Shown here piece by piece: positions 19,841 to 29,315 of a stretch of DNA of 64,000 nt. Source of the DNA: Blattabacterium cuenoti (GTDB lineage Bacteria; Bacteroidota; Bacteroidia; Flavobacteriales; Blattabacteriaceae); NCBI RefSeq assembly GCF_014252355.1, contig NZ_CP059217.1:124001-188000 (forward strand). The letters are read 5' to 3'. The first letter of the stretch is position 1. Every line of letters starts with the position of its first letter. The notes under the pieces were generated by a model, which saw nothing but the letters and a program-made list of their open reading frames with translations, did no database searches and was not told the DNA's origin. The position numbers and the translations under genes were made by a program.

Positions 19841-21253
19841 GTGAACGAATATAAAAATCCATTAGTTGAACGATATAGCAGTAAAGAAATGATTTATAAT
19901 TTTTCTCCAAAAAAAAAGTTCTTGACTTGGAGAAAACTTTGGGTTGCTTTAGCTGAAATACAAAAAAAATTAGGGATCAATATCACCAATGAACAAATAA
20001 AAAATTTACAATCTTGTTTAAAAAACAATGACATCAATTGGAATATAGTTTCCTGTTATGAAAATAAATTTAGGCATGATGTAATGGCTCATTTATATGC
20101 TTTTGGAGAACAAGCAAGTTTAGCCAAACCTATTATTCATTTAGGTGCTACCAGTGCGTTTGTAACGGATAATACAGATCTCATTATTATTCGTGACGGA
20201 TTAAAAATAATTTTAAAAAAATTAATTTTAGTTATTTTTAAACTTAGAAATTTTGCTTTAGAATATCATAAAATTCCTACTTTAGCGTTTACTCATTATC
20301 AACCAGCACAATTAACTACTGTTGGAAAAAGAGCTACTACTTGGATCCATAGCTTGCTTATGGATTTACAAGAATTAGAATTTAGATTAAAAAATCTTTT
20401 TTTTAGAGGTGCAAAAGGTACAGTTGGTACATCTGCTAGTTTTAAAGAATTATTTGACGGTAATTTGGATAAGGTGAAAAAAATGGAAATAGAACTATCA
20501 AAACAATTTGGATTTAATCAAGTGTATCCAATAACAAGTCAAACTTATGATAGAAAAGTAGATACACAAATATTAAATTTATTGTCTAATATTTCCCAAT
20601 CTGCTCATAAATTTAGTAATGATGTAAGATTACTACAAAATTTAAAAGAACTAGAAGAACCTTTTGAAGACAATCAGATTGGATCCAGTGCCATGTCATA
20701 TAAAAGAAATCCTATATTGAGTGAACGAATATCTTCTTTATCTAAATATGTAATGTCTTTATCTCATAGTTCAGAAATGGTTGCTGCTACACAATGGTTA
20801 GAAAGAACGTTAGATGATTCTGCTAATCGTAGATTAGTTATTCCACAATCTTTCTTATCAGTAGATGCAATTTTAATAATATGGAATAACATTATGGAAA
20901 GAATAATTGTATATCCTAAAATGATTGCAAAAAATATTAATAAAGAACTTCCATTTTTTATCACAGAATATATTATTGTAGAAAGTGTTAAACATGGAGC
21001 AGATAGACAAGATATTCATGAAAGAATTAGGACCCATTCTATGGAGGTAAATAAAGAAATTAAATTAAAAGGAAAAAAAAATAATTTTATTCAAAGAATT
21101 ATAAATGATAAAAATATACCAGTGAATGAAAATAAAATAAAACAAATGTTAAATCCAAATATATTTATAGGGTTTGCTTCTATTCAAGTTATAGAATTTA
21201 TTGAAAATCATATTAATCCTATTTTAAATAAGTTTCATTATTTATTGGATTAA
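19841..21253 (+). CDS. purB: Adenylosuccinate lyase
   Basis: Acts twice in purine synthesis, cleaving SAICAR to AICAR and adenylosuccinate to AMP. The 470-residue protein starts at a GTG (19841), giving MNEYKNPLVERYSSKEM, which fits the flavobacterial family start. The fumarase/ASL superfamily signature is QIGSSAMSYKRNPILSERI (about 280-298), the conserved TSAFVTDNTDL region is near residue 105, and THYQPAQLTTVGKR is near 148. It sits 11 nt after purA and 14 nt before purL. Confidence 0.96.
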   Translation: MNEYKNPLVERYSSKEMIYNFSPKKKFLTWRKLWVALAEIQKKLGINITNEQIKNLQSCLKNNDINWNIVSCYENKFRHDVMAHLYAFGEQASLAKPIIHLGATSAFVTDNTDLIIIRDGLKIILKKLILVIFKLRNFALEYHKIPTLAFTHYQPAQLTTVGKRATTWIHSLLMDLQELEFRLKNLFFRGAKGTVGTSASFKELFDGNLDKVKKMEIELSKQFGFNQVYPITSQTYDRKVDTQILNLLSNISQSAHKFSNDVRLLQNLKELEEPFEDNQIGSSAMSYKRNPILSERISSLSKYVMSLSHSSEMVAATQWLERTLDDSANRRLVIPQSFLSVDAILIIWNNIMERIIVYPKMIAKNINKELPFFITEYIIVESVKHGADRQDIHERIRTHSMEVNKEIKLKGKKNNFIQRIINDKNIPVNENKIKQMLNPNIFIGFASIQVIEFIENHINPILNKFHYLLD

Positions 21254-21267
21254 TTCGTCCAATCATT

Positions 21268-24200
21268 ATGAATCTAAAAATTTATATAAAGAAAAAAAAT
21301 TGTTTTGATATTTATTCCAAAGAATTGTATCAAGAATTACAAAATCTTTTTAAGATATCAAGCTTATATAAAATTATCGTTTATCAAACTTACGACATAT
21401 TAAATGTAACAAATAAATCGATCTTTTTTAAAGATATTCTATACAAAGTCTTTGTAGATCCTGTAACGGATGTTTTGTATACAAATATCAATTTATTAAA
21501 TCCATATTTTGAATATAATATAGGTGAATATAATTGCAGAGCTGAAGCCGCTACACAATGCGTAAAAATCATTTATCCACAATCTAAGATTAGAGTTAAA
21601 ACTGGAAAATTAATTGAATTATTTGGAATTCAAAATAAAAAAGATTTTTTTACAATAAAAAACTACTGTAGTTATACAACTACAAAAAAAAAGAAAAAAA
21701 AAAATAATATACCATCTAGTATTAATTTTATACATTTAACTTATTATGAAATAAAGAATCTACATCAATACTTTGATTTTTCTATAGATATTGATGATTT
21801 ACTATTTATTCAAAAATATTTTCGTTATGAAGAACGTCGTAATCCTACAGAATTAGAGTTAAGAGTTTTAGACACTTATTGGTCAGATCATTGTCGTCAT
21901 ACAACTTTTTTAAGTTCTTTAATTGATATTCAATTTACTGGATGTTTAAAAAAAACATATCATAAAATTTTTGATGAATATCAAAAAGATCGTAGGAAAT
22001 ATTGTGTTGATAAAAAATCATTTCCAAATTTAATGGAACTATCAACACTACCATCAAAAATATTACTTAAAAAAAGACACTCAAATCATTTTGTATCTAA
22101 GGAAAATAATGCATGTACAATATTGATCGATGTAGATATTGTTGGTAAAAAAAATATAGAAAAATGGTATCTTCTATTTAAAAATGAAACTCATAACCAT
22201 CCTACAGAAATTAATCCATTTTGGGGGGCCGCAACTTGTATAGGAGGTGCTATTCGTGATCCTTTATCTGGAAGAGCTTTTGTGTATCAATCTATTAGAC
22301 TAAGTGGAGCTGCCAATCCAACTATTAATAAGACATTATTATATAGTAATAATAAGAAAATTTCACAATATAAAATATGTAGAGATTCTGCTTATGGATA
22401 TAGTTCTTATGGAAATCAAATTGGGGTGCCCACAAGTCACATAAATGAAATATATCACGAAGGCTTTATAGCAAAAAGAATGGAAATAGGAATGGTAATA
22501 GGCGCTGTTCCAGTTAATTATGTAAATCAAAAAACTCCACAACCAGGTGATATTATTGTATTATTAGGAGGATTAACTGGCAAAGAAGGCATAGGTGGTG
22601 CTACCGATTCTTCCAAAAAAGAACATAATATATCACAAAATATATTAAAAAATAATTTGATTTCAAAATTAACATTAGATCCAATAACAGAAAGAAAAAT
22701 TCAAAGATTATTTCGAAAAAAAAAAGTAACATCATTGATTAAAAAGTGCAATGATTTTGGTGCTGGAGGCGCATCTGTAGCAATTGGAGAATTATGTGAT
22801 AGTATAGAATTATATTTAGATAAAATTCCTGTTAAAAAAAAATTTACCAATTTTACACCTGTTGAACTAGCTTTATCAGAATCTCAGGAAAGAATGGCAA
22901 TAGTCTTAGATCCATCTGATTTAAAAAATTTTCTTCATTTTGCTAATGAAGAAAATTTACTAGCTATTCCTATAGCTACTGTTATGAATAACAAAAGAAT
23001 AATTTTTTATCATAGAAAAAAACAAGTATTAAATTTAAAAAGTGATTTTTTGAATAGTGGTGGAGTTGAAAAAAAAAGAATAGTACATATAAATTCTCCT
23101 TTGACCATTTCTCCATTCAAACAATCAAAAAATGTGATATTTAATAAATACACATTTTTAAACACTATATCTAAGTTAAATGTAGCTTCTCAAAAAAGTT
23201 TAGTAGAAATGTTTGATAGTACTGTTGGTGGTACTACAGTTTTAATGCCATTTGGAGGAAAATTTCAAATGACACCATCAGAAGGCAGTGTTCATAAAAT
23301 ACCAGTTCTTAATGGAGAAACTAATACTGTTAGTTTAGCTTCTTGGGGTTATCATCCAGATATTTCTTTGTGGAGTCCATTACATGGGGGAGCTTATGCT
23401 ATAATAGAATGTATTTCTAAAATTGTTTCTATGGGAGGAAATTATAAACACACATATTTGAGTTTTCAAGAATATTATCAAAAATTAGAAAATGATCCTA
23501 GTAAATGGGGGATTCCTTTTGCCTCTTTGTTAGGTGCATATAAAGCTCAAAAAGAACTAGGAATAGTATCTATTGGCGGAAAAGATAGTATGTCAGGAAC
23601 ATATCAAAATATACATGTTCCACCAACTTTTGTAGCTTTTGGTGTTTGTATTGGATCTTCTGTAAATATCATATCTCCTGAATTTAAAAAGGTAGGAAAT
23701 AAAATATATTTATATCATCATAAACCAAAAAATAATGATGAAATGCCTGATTTTCAGTCAATAAAAAATGCATATATCAAAATTCATAAAGAAATTGTTT
23801 CAGGTAAAATTATTTCTGCTCAAACAGTCAAAGAAGGTGGAATTGCTATAGCTATTTCTAAAATGGCATTTGGAAATCGTTTAGGAGTTGTGATTAATTC
23901 AAATACACATCATTTACTTGAAACCCATATAGGATCATTAATTCTAGAAGCAAATTCTACTTTAGAAAATAAAGAATTTATTCTTATAGGAAAAATTGTC
24001 GATTCTAAATATCTTAACTTTAATTCAGTGAAAATTAATATAGAAGAAGCAATTTTAAATTGGGAAAAAACATTAAATCCTATTTATAATAATTCATTTT
24101 TGGTAAAAAACAAAGCAAATAGAAAAAATAATGTAAATAAACATTATGTATTATATAATACAAAAATTAATAAAAGAGAGAATAAAACAAGTTTTAAATA

Positions 24201-25002
24201 TAAAGTGAAAGTAAGAGTATTTATCCCGATTTTTCCTGGTACTAATTGTGAATTAGAATCTATACGTGCGTTTGAAAACGAAGGTGCTATAGTAATAACT
24301 TCCATATTTAAAAATTTAAAATATAAAGATCTTATTGATTCTATACAAGAATTAAAAAATAATATCAAATCATCACAAATATTAATGATTTGTGGTGGAT
24401 TTACTTATGGAGATGAACCAGATGGTGCTGGCAAATTTATAACATCTATTTTACACAATCAATATATAAAAGAAACCATTGAATTTTTATTAAATAAAGA
24501 TGGTTTAATATTAGGTATATGTAATGGATTTCAAGCCCTGATAAAATCAGGATTATTACCATATGGAAAAATACAATTAAGAAATTATAAATCTCCTACT
24601 TTAACTTATAATGAATTAGGTAAACATGTTTCTCAATGTGTTAGAATTAAAGTAATTTCTGATAATTCTCCATGGTTAAAAGGAATGAAAAATAAAATTT
24701 ATATTCAGCCATTATCTCATGGAGAAGGTAGATTTTATGCTAATAAAAAAATTACTGACATTCTATTCAAAAAAAATCAAATAGCCACTCAATATGTAAA
24801 TTTTCAAGGAACTCCTACTTTAGACAAAGCATTCAATCCTAATGGATCACTTCAATCAGTAGAAGGATTATTAAATGAAAATGGAAAAATTTATGGTAAA
24901 ATGACTCATCCAGAACGTTTTAAACATGGATTGTTAAAAAATATTCCTAATATTATTAATGAAGATTCTATTTTTAAAAATGCAGTAGAATATTTTGTAT
25001 AA
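21268..25002 (+). CDS. purL: Phosphoribosylformylglycinamidine synthase, fused large form
   Basis: Converts FGAR, glutamine and ATP to FGAM. At 1244 residues this is the large single-chain type that includes the PurS-like N-terminus, the PurL synthetase and a C-terminal glutaminase, so no separate purS or purQ is needed. Synthetase motifs include LDTYWSDHCRHTTF, NETHNHPTEINPFWGAATCIGG, DFGAGGASVAIGEL and IGGKDSMSGTY. The glutaminase (from about residue 980, FIPIFPGTNCELES) has its nucleophile in LGICNGFQAL and the His/Glu end in THPERFKHG. A lysine run at residues 139-144 is encoded by A9-G-A11 (21684-21704), a slippage-prone site that is still in frame. Confidence 0.97.
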   Translation: MNLKIYIKKKNCFDIYSKELYQELQNLFKISSLYKIIVYQTYDILNVTNKSIFFKDILYKVFVDPVTDVLYTNINLLNPYFEYNIGEYNCRAEAATQCVKIIYPQSKIRVKTGKLIELFGIQNKKDFFTIKNYCSYTTTKKKKKKNNIPSSINFIHLTYYEIKNLHQYFDFSIDIDDLLFIQKYFRYEERRNPTELELRVLDTYWSDHCRHTTFLSSLIDIQFTGCLKKTYHKIFDEYQKDRRKYCVDKKSFPNLMELSTLPSKILLKKRHSNHFVSKENNACTILIDVDIVGKKNIEKWYLLFKNETHNHPTEINPFWGAATCIGGAIRDPLSGRAFVYQSIRLSGAANPTINKTLLYSNNKKISQYKICRDSAYGYSSYGNQIGVPTSHINEIYHEGFIAKRMEIGMVIGAVPVNYVNQKTPQPGDIIVLLGGLTGKEGIGGATDSSKKEHNISQNILKNNLISKLTLDPITERKIQRLFRKKKVTSLIKKCNDFGAGGASVAIGELCDSIELYLDKIPVKKKFTNFTPVELALSESQERMAIVLDPSDLKNFLHFANEENLLAIPIATVMNNKRIIFYHRKKQVLNLKSDFLNSGGVEKKRIVHINSPLTISPFKQSKNVIFNKYTFLNTISKLNVASQKSLVEMFDSTVGGTTVLMPFGGKFQMTPSEGSVHKIPVLNGETNTVSLASWGYHPDISLWSPLHGGAYAIIECISKIVSMGGNYKHTYLSFQEYYQKLENDPSKWGIPFASLLGAYKAQKELGIVSIGGKDSMSGTYQNIHVPPTFVAFGVCIGSSVNIISPEFKKVGNKIYLYHHKPKNNDEMPDFQSIKNAYIKIHKEIVSGKIISAQTVKEGGIAIAISKMAFGNRLGVVINSNTHHLLETHIGSLILEANSTLENKEFILIGKIVDSKYLNFNSVKINIEEAILNWEKTLNPIYNNSFLVKNKANRKNNVNKHYVLYNTKINKRENKTSFKYKVKVRVFIPIFPGTNCELESIRAFENEGAIVITSIFKNLKYKDLIDSIQELKNNIKSSQILMICGGFTYGDEPDGAGKFITSILHNQYIKETIEFLLNKDGLILGICNGFQALIKSGLLPYGKIQLRNYKSPTLTYNELGKHVSQCVRIKVISDNSPWLKGMKNKIYIQPLSHGEGRFYANKKITDILFKKNQIATQYVNFQGTPTLDKAFNPNGSLQSVEGLLNENGKIYGKMTHPERFKHGLLKNIPNIINEDSIFKNAVEYFV

Positions 25003-25016
25003 AAAATTTTGTTATT

Positions 25017-25499
25017 ATGAAAGTATTAATTTTTTGTGGCAGTCACTCAGATAAAAAAATTATGAATGTAGCAGAAAATACGTTAAATCAGTTTAATATT
25101 GAAAACACAACTTATATTATTTCAGCTCATCGTTTACCGGATGTATTATATAAAAAAATTCAAGAAATTGAAAATGAAAGAAAAACAGATGTAATTATAG
25201 CTGGGGCTGGTTTATCTGCACATCTTCCAGGTATAATTGCATCAACAACAATTATACCTGTGATTGGCGTCCCGATTTATAATATTGATAATGGATTATT
25301 GGGAGGGCTGGATGCTACTATGTCTATATTGCAAATGCCTAAAGGTGTTCCAGTAGCTACTGTAGGGATAAACAATGCATATAATGCTGCATTATTAGCA
25401 GTACATATTTTATCTATAAAAGATAAAAATGTACAAACATCTTTAATAAGATTTAGAATAGAAAATAAAAAAAATTTGATTAAAAACATCAAAAAATAA
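25017..25499 (+). CDS. purE: 5-(carboxyamino)imidazole ribonucleotide mutase
   Basis: 160-residue PurE. The N-terminal CGSHSDKKIM phosphate-binding region and SAHRLPDVLY match the family, as does IAGAGLSAHLPGIIASTTIIPVIGVP. A class I PurE uses N5-CAIR made by PurK, but no purK is in this window. The gene could be supported by a purK elsewhere, or use AIR and CO2 directly if class II. It lies 14 nt after purL and 23 nt before purC. Confidence 0.95.
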   Translation: MKVLIFCGSHSDKKIMNVAENTLNQFNIENTTYIISAHRLPDVLYKKIQEIENERKTDVIIAGAGLSAHLPGIIASTTIIPVIGVPIYNIDNGLLGGLDATMSILQMPKGVPVATVGINNAYNAALLAVHILSIKDKNVQTSLIRFRIENKKNLIKNIKK

Positions 25500-25522
25500 T
25501 TAAGTTGTAATCTAAATTAATT

Positions 25523-26245
25523 ATGTATATAAATTATAAAAATAATTTTCTTTTTGAAGGAAAAACTAAAAAAATATATAATACGGATAATCTTAATGAA
25601 ATTATTATTCATTATAAAGATATTATTACCTCATTTGATGGGGATAAAAAACAAATTTTAAATCAAAAAGGAATTATTAACAATAAAATATCTGCAATAA
25701 TGTTTAATTTGATAAATTCTTTTGGAATAAAAACTCATTTTATTCGTAGAATCAATAATAGAGAACAATTATGTAATAAATTAGATTTATTTACATTAGA
25801 ATTTGTTATTAGAAATATAGTATTTGGAAGTATGTCTAAACGTTTAGGAATCAAAGAAGGAGTATACATACAAAATCCAATTTTTGAAATTTTTTATAAA
25901 AATGATTTTTTAAAAGATCCTTTTATTAATCATGATCATGCAGTTTTTTTAAAGATTATTTCTTATGAAGAATTAAATATTATTAATAGAATATCATTAG
26001 ATATAAATAAAATAATTAAAAAATTTTTGTTTGATAAAAATATTATATTAGTTGATTTGAAATTAGAATTTGGAAAAAATCAGGAACAAGACATTTTACT
26101 TGCTGACGAAATTAGTCCTGATACTTGTCGTCTTTGGGATAAAGCAACAAATAAAAAACTTGATAAAGATTGTTTTAGAATCGGATATAGTAATGAAGAA
26201 ATCATTAATGCTTATATGGAAGTTTTAAACAAAATTGACAAATAA
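25523..26245 (+). CDS. purC: SAICAR synthetase
   Basis: Joins CAIR and aspartate (ATP-driven), 240 residues. N-terminal LFEGKTKKIYNT, the ATP-contact TSFDGDKK segment, FVIRNIVFGSMSKRLGI, LVDLKLEFGKNQE and the DEISPDTCRLWDKAT motif are all seen. It is the short bacterial form without a fused PurE. The last 11 nt overlap the open frame of purF if its TTG start (26235) is used. Confidence 0.96.
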   Translation: MYINYKNNFLFEGKTKKIYNTDNLNEIIIHYKDIITSFDGDKKQILNQKGIINNKISAIMFNLINSFGIKTHFIRRINNREQLCNKLDLFTLEFVIRNIVFGSMSKRLGIKEGVYIQNPIFEIFYKNDFLKDPFINHDHAVFLKIISYEELNIINRISLDINKIIKKFLFDKNIILVDLKLEFGKNQEQDILLADEISPDTCRLWDKATNKKLDKDCFRIGYSNEEIINAYMEVLNKIDK

Positions 26246-27677
26246 CAATTATAAATTGTTTATTAACAATAATCAAAAAGAATATTTCGATAGATTTAAT
26301 GAAGAATGTGGAATTTTTGGTATTTATTCTCCTAATAAAATTGATACATTTTCTTTAATTCAATTTGGATTATTTGCCTTGCAACATAGAGGACAAGAAG
26401 CCTGTGGATTTTCAGTATTGAAAGATGGGTTTATTTTATCTCATAAAAGCGAAGGATTAGTATTAGATTTTTTTAGACAAATTTCTAATATTGAATGTTA
26501 TCATGGAAATGCTGCTATTGGACACACACGATATTCTACAGAAGGGGGTCAAAGCAAAAAAAATATTCAACCATTTTTTGGTGGAGAAGATGCTTACGGA
26601 CGAAGTATTATATCTATAGTTCACAATGGAAATTTAACTAATGCTAAACAGATTAGAACCCAATTAGAGTCAGAAGGATTTAAATTTATATCTGAATATT
26701 CTGATTCAGAAGTTATTTTACGTTTAATTCAAAAATATTTATTATCCAATCATAATAATTTAGAAAAAGCAATTAGAAAAACTATTTTAAATATAAAAGG
26801 AGCATATTCTGTTATAGTTCTCATGAATAATAAAATAGCTGCTTTCAGAGATCCAAATGGAATAAGACCTTTATGTTATGGAATATTAGATGAAAAGACT
26901 TATATTTTTAGCTCTGAAACTTGTGGAATAGATTCTATAGGAGGAGTTTATATTAGAGATATTTTTCCTGGCGAAATGATAATCATAGATACAAATTCTA
27001 TACAATTTTCTTTTTTAAAAAAAAAAAAATTAACTAAGTGCAAAATTTGTTCTTTTGAGTACATTTATTTTTCTCGTCCAGATTCTTTTATAGAAAATAT
27101 AAGTGTTTATAAAATACGTGAACAAAGTGGAAAAAAACTTTATGAACAAAATCCAATTAGTGCAGATGTCGTGATAGGAGTCCCAGATTCAGGAGTTCCT
27201 TCAGCTATTGGTTATTCCAAAGCATCTGGAATACCATTTAAGCCAATTTTAGTAAAAAATAAATATATAGGAAGATCTTTTATTTTACCTAAACAAGAAG
27301 TTCGTGAAAGAATGGTTAATTTAAAATTAAATTCTATTTTAAATGAAATTATAGGTAAAAAAATTGTGATTATTGATGATTCAATTGTTCGTGGTACAAC
27401 AAGTCGTAGACTAGTTAATGTATTAAGAAAAGCAGGTGCTAAAGAAATACATTTTAGAAGTGCATCTCCACCTATTATTGCACCATGTTATTTGGGAGTT
27501 GATACACCAAGTAAAGAAGATCTGATTTCCTATAAAATGAATAAAAGTGAGATTGCAAAAGTTTTAGATGTAGATACTTTAGAATTTTTAAGTATGAAAA
27601 ATTTAATAGAAATTTTAGGTAGTCACAATTATTGTTTTGGTTGTTTTACTGAAAATTATCCTATTGATAATAAATAA
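26235..27677 (+). CDS. purF: Amidophosphoribosyltransferase (Fe-S type)
   Basis: Commits PRPP to purine synthesis by forming phosphoribosylamine from glutamine. No ATG exists at the 5' end: the frame opens with TTG at 26235 (inside purC) and another TTG at 26256. The catalytic N-terminal Cys is in NEECGIFGIYS, so about 25 residues (or about 18 from the second TTG) would be a cleaved propeptide, as in B. subtilis PurF. Motifs: ALQHRGQEACGFSV, GHTRYSTEG, the PRPP loop IVIIDDSIVRGTTSRR. Cysteines in TKCKICSFEYIYFSRPDS and C-terminal YCFGCF suit a 4Fe-4S cluster, again the Bacillus type. An A13 run (27017-27029) sits in frame. purM is 39 nt downstream. Confidence 0.93.
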   Translation: MTNNNYKLFINNNQKEYFDRFNEECGIFGIYSPNKIDTFSLIQFGLFALQHRGQEACGFSVLKDGFILSHKSEGLVLDFFRQISNIECYHGNAAIGHTRYSTEGGQSKKNIQPFFGGEDAYGRSIISIVHNGNLTNAKQIRTQLESEGFKFISEYSDSEVILRLIQKYLLSNHNNLEKAIRKTILNIKGAYSVIVLMNNKIAAFRDPNGIRPLCYGILDEKTYIFSSETCGIDSIGGVYIRDIFPGEMIIIDTNSIQFSFLKKKKLTKCKICSFEYIYFSRPDSFIENISVYKIREQSGKKLYEQNPISADVVIGVPDSGVPSAIGYSKASGIPFKPILVKNKYIGRSFILPKQEVRERMVNLKLNSILNEIIGKKIVIIDDSIVRGTTSRRLVNVLRKAGAKEIHFRSASPPIIAPCYLGVDTPSKEDLISYKMNKSEIAKVLDVDTLEFLSMKNLIEILGSHNYCFGCFTENYPIDNK

Positions 27678-27716
27678 AATAAAAATGATTGTATATTATG
27701 ATATAATAAATTCAAG

Positions 27717-28697
27717 ATGAAAGACAGCCTTATATCTCAAATTACCCCTATTGTTAAACCAACATATAATAATAATGTAATTAGTGATTTAGATTTTTTT
27801 TCAGCACTTTATAATATACCTATTAATAAATATAAAAATCCTGTTTTAGTTTCTGGCGTTGATGGTGTTGGAACTAAAATATGTATAGCTATACATTATA
27901 AAAAATATGATATAATTGGAAAAGATTGTTTTGCTATGTGTATTAATGACGTTTTGTGTCATGGTGCAACTCCATTATTTTTTTTGGATTATTTAGCTTG
28001 TGGTAAATTAGATGATAAAATTTTCAATCAAATTATACAAGGAATGGCAATTGCTTGTAAAGAAACTGATACCTGTATGATTGGTGGGGAAACTGCAGAA
28101 ATGAAAGGATTTTATAAAAAAAATGATTATGAAGTTGCTGGATTTTGTTTGGGTATTGTAGAACGACATAAAATTATAAATGGAAAAAAATTGATTAAAG
28201 ATGGAGATATTATAATTGGGGTACCATCTTCAGGGGTTCATAGTAATGGCTTTTCCTTAATTCGAAGTATTTTTAATACAGAATATTTATTGAATAAAGA
28301 ATTTAATCAACAACCATTTTATGAAACACTTTTAGTTCCAACTAAAATTTATTATTCATCCATTCAAAAATTGATAAAAAATTTTGATATACATGGATTA
28401 GTTCATATTACTGGTGGAGGTATTATTGCAAATTTACTTCGTATTTTACCTCAAAATATATTAGCTATAATATATAAAAATAACATTCCTATTCAACCTG
28501 TTTTTAATTATATTCAAAATCAAGGAAAATTATCTGATCAAATAATGTGGAAAACATTTAATATGGGAGTAGGAATGATTATAATAGCATCTATACAAGA
28601 TCAATTTTCGATATTAAATAAATTACGTTCTTCAGGTGAAAATCCATTTGTATTTGGTAATATATTGAAAGGAAATAAACAAGTTTTAATAAAATAA
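27717..28697 (+). CDS. purM: Phosphoribosylformylglycinamidine cyclo-ligase (AIR synthetase)
   Basis: Closes the imidazole ring, converting FGAM to AIR with ATP. The protein has 326 residues. VSGVDGVGTKICIA, the CINDVLCHGATPLFFLDYLA region, MIGGETAEMKGFY and GVPSSGVHSNGFSLIR are the typical PurM motifs, and the C-terminal domain has HITGGGIIANLLRILP. It lies 39 nt after purF and 8 nt before purN. Full length, ATG at 27717. Confidence 0.96.
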   Translation: MKDSLISQITPIVKPTYNNNVISDLDFFSALYNIPINKYKNPVLVSGVDGVGTKICIAIHYKKYDIIGKDCFAMCINDVLCHGATPLFFLDYLACGKLDDKIFNQIIQGMAIACKETDTCMIGGETAEMKGFYKKNDYEVAGFCLGIVERHKIINGKKLIKDGDIIIGVPSSGVHSNGFSLIRSIFNTEYLLNKEFNQQPFYETLLVPTKIYYSSIQKLIKNFDIHGLVHITGGGIIANLLRILPQNILAIIYKNNIPIQPVFNYIQNQGKLSDQIMWKTFNMGVGMIIIASIQDQFSILNKLRSSGENPFVFGNILKGNKQVLIK

Positions 28698-28705
28698 AAA
28701 TATTT

Positions 28706-29281
28706 ATGATAAAAAAAAAACTAGCTATTTTAGTTTCAGGAAAAGGATCTAATATGTTACATATTTTAAAATCAATTGATATTGGTATACTTACAAATTT
28801 TAAAGTAAATTTAGTGATTGCAGATAGAGTTTGTTTAGCTATTACCCGAAGTATACAAAAAAAGATTCCAACTTTTTTATTAGATAAATTTAATAATAAA
28901 TCAAATAATATTTATGAAAAAATGCATTTTGTTTTAAAAAAATACTGTGTAGATATAATTGTTATGTCTGGATTTCTTTCTATTCTTAATCAAGAATTTT
29001 GTGATAAATGGTATGGTAAAATAATTAACATTCATCCATCACTACTACCTAAATATGGTGGAAAAGGAATGTATGGAATTAAAGTACATAAAGAAGTTTT
29101 AAAAAACAAAGAACAACTATCAGGAGCTACGATTCATTATGTAACAAAAGATATAGATTTAGGAGAAATTATTTTAAATAAATCATGCAAAATATCCAAT
29201 AACGATACATATATGTCCCTATGTAAAAAAATTTCTATAATAGAAAAAGAGATTATAATACAATCTATTAAGATAATTTAA
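28706..29281 (+). CDS. purN: Phosphoribosylglycinamide formyltransferase
   Basis: Transfers the formyl group from 10-formyl-tetrahydrofolate to GAR, 191 residues. The N-terminal ILVSGKGSNM loop, IVMSGFLSILN, and the folate/catalytic NIHPSLLPKYGGKGMYG with the active-site His are clear, followed by SGATIHYVTKDIDLGEII with the catalytic Asp. It is folate dependent, unlike PurT. The start codons run into a poly(A) stretch (ATG ATA then A-rich). Confidence 0.95.
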   Translation: MIKKKLAILVSGKGSNMLHILKSIDIGILTNFKVNLVIADRVCLAITRSIQKKIPTFLLDKFNNKSNNIYEKMHFVLKKYCVDIIVMSGFLSILNQEFCDKWYGKIINIHPSLLPKYGGKGMYGIKVHKEVLKNKEQLSGATIHYVTKDIDLGEIILNKSCKISNNDTYMSLCKKISIIEKEIIIQSIKII

Positions 29282-29315
29282 AGATTAAACTGTAATTAAT
29301 ATTTATTGTGTTTTT

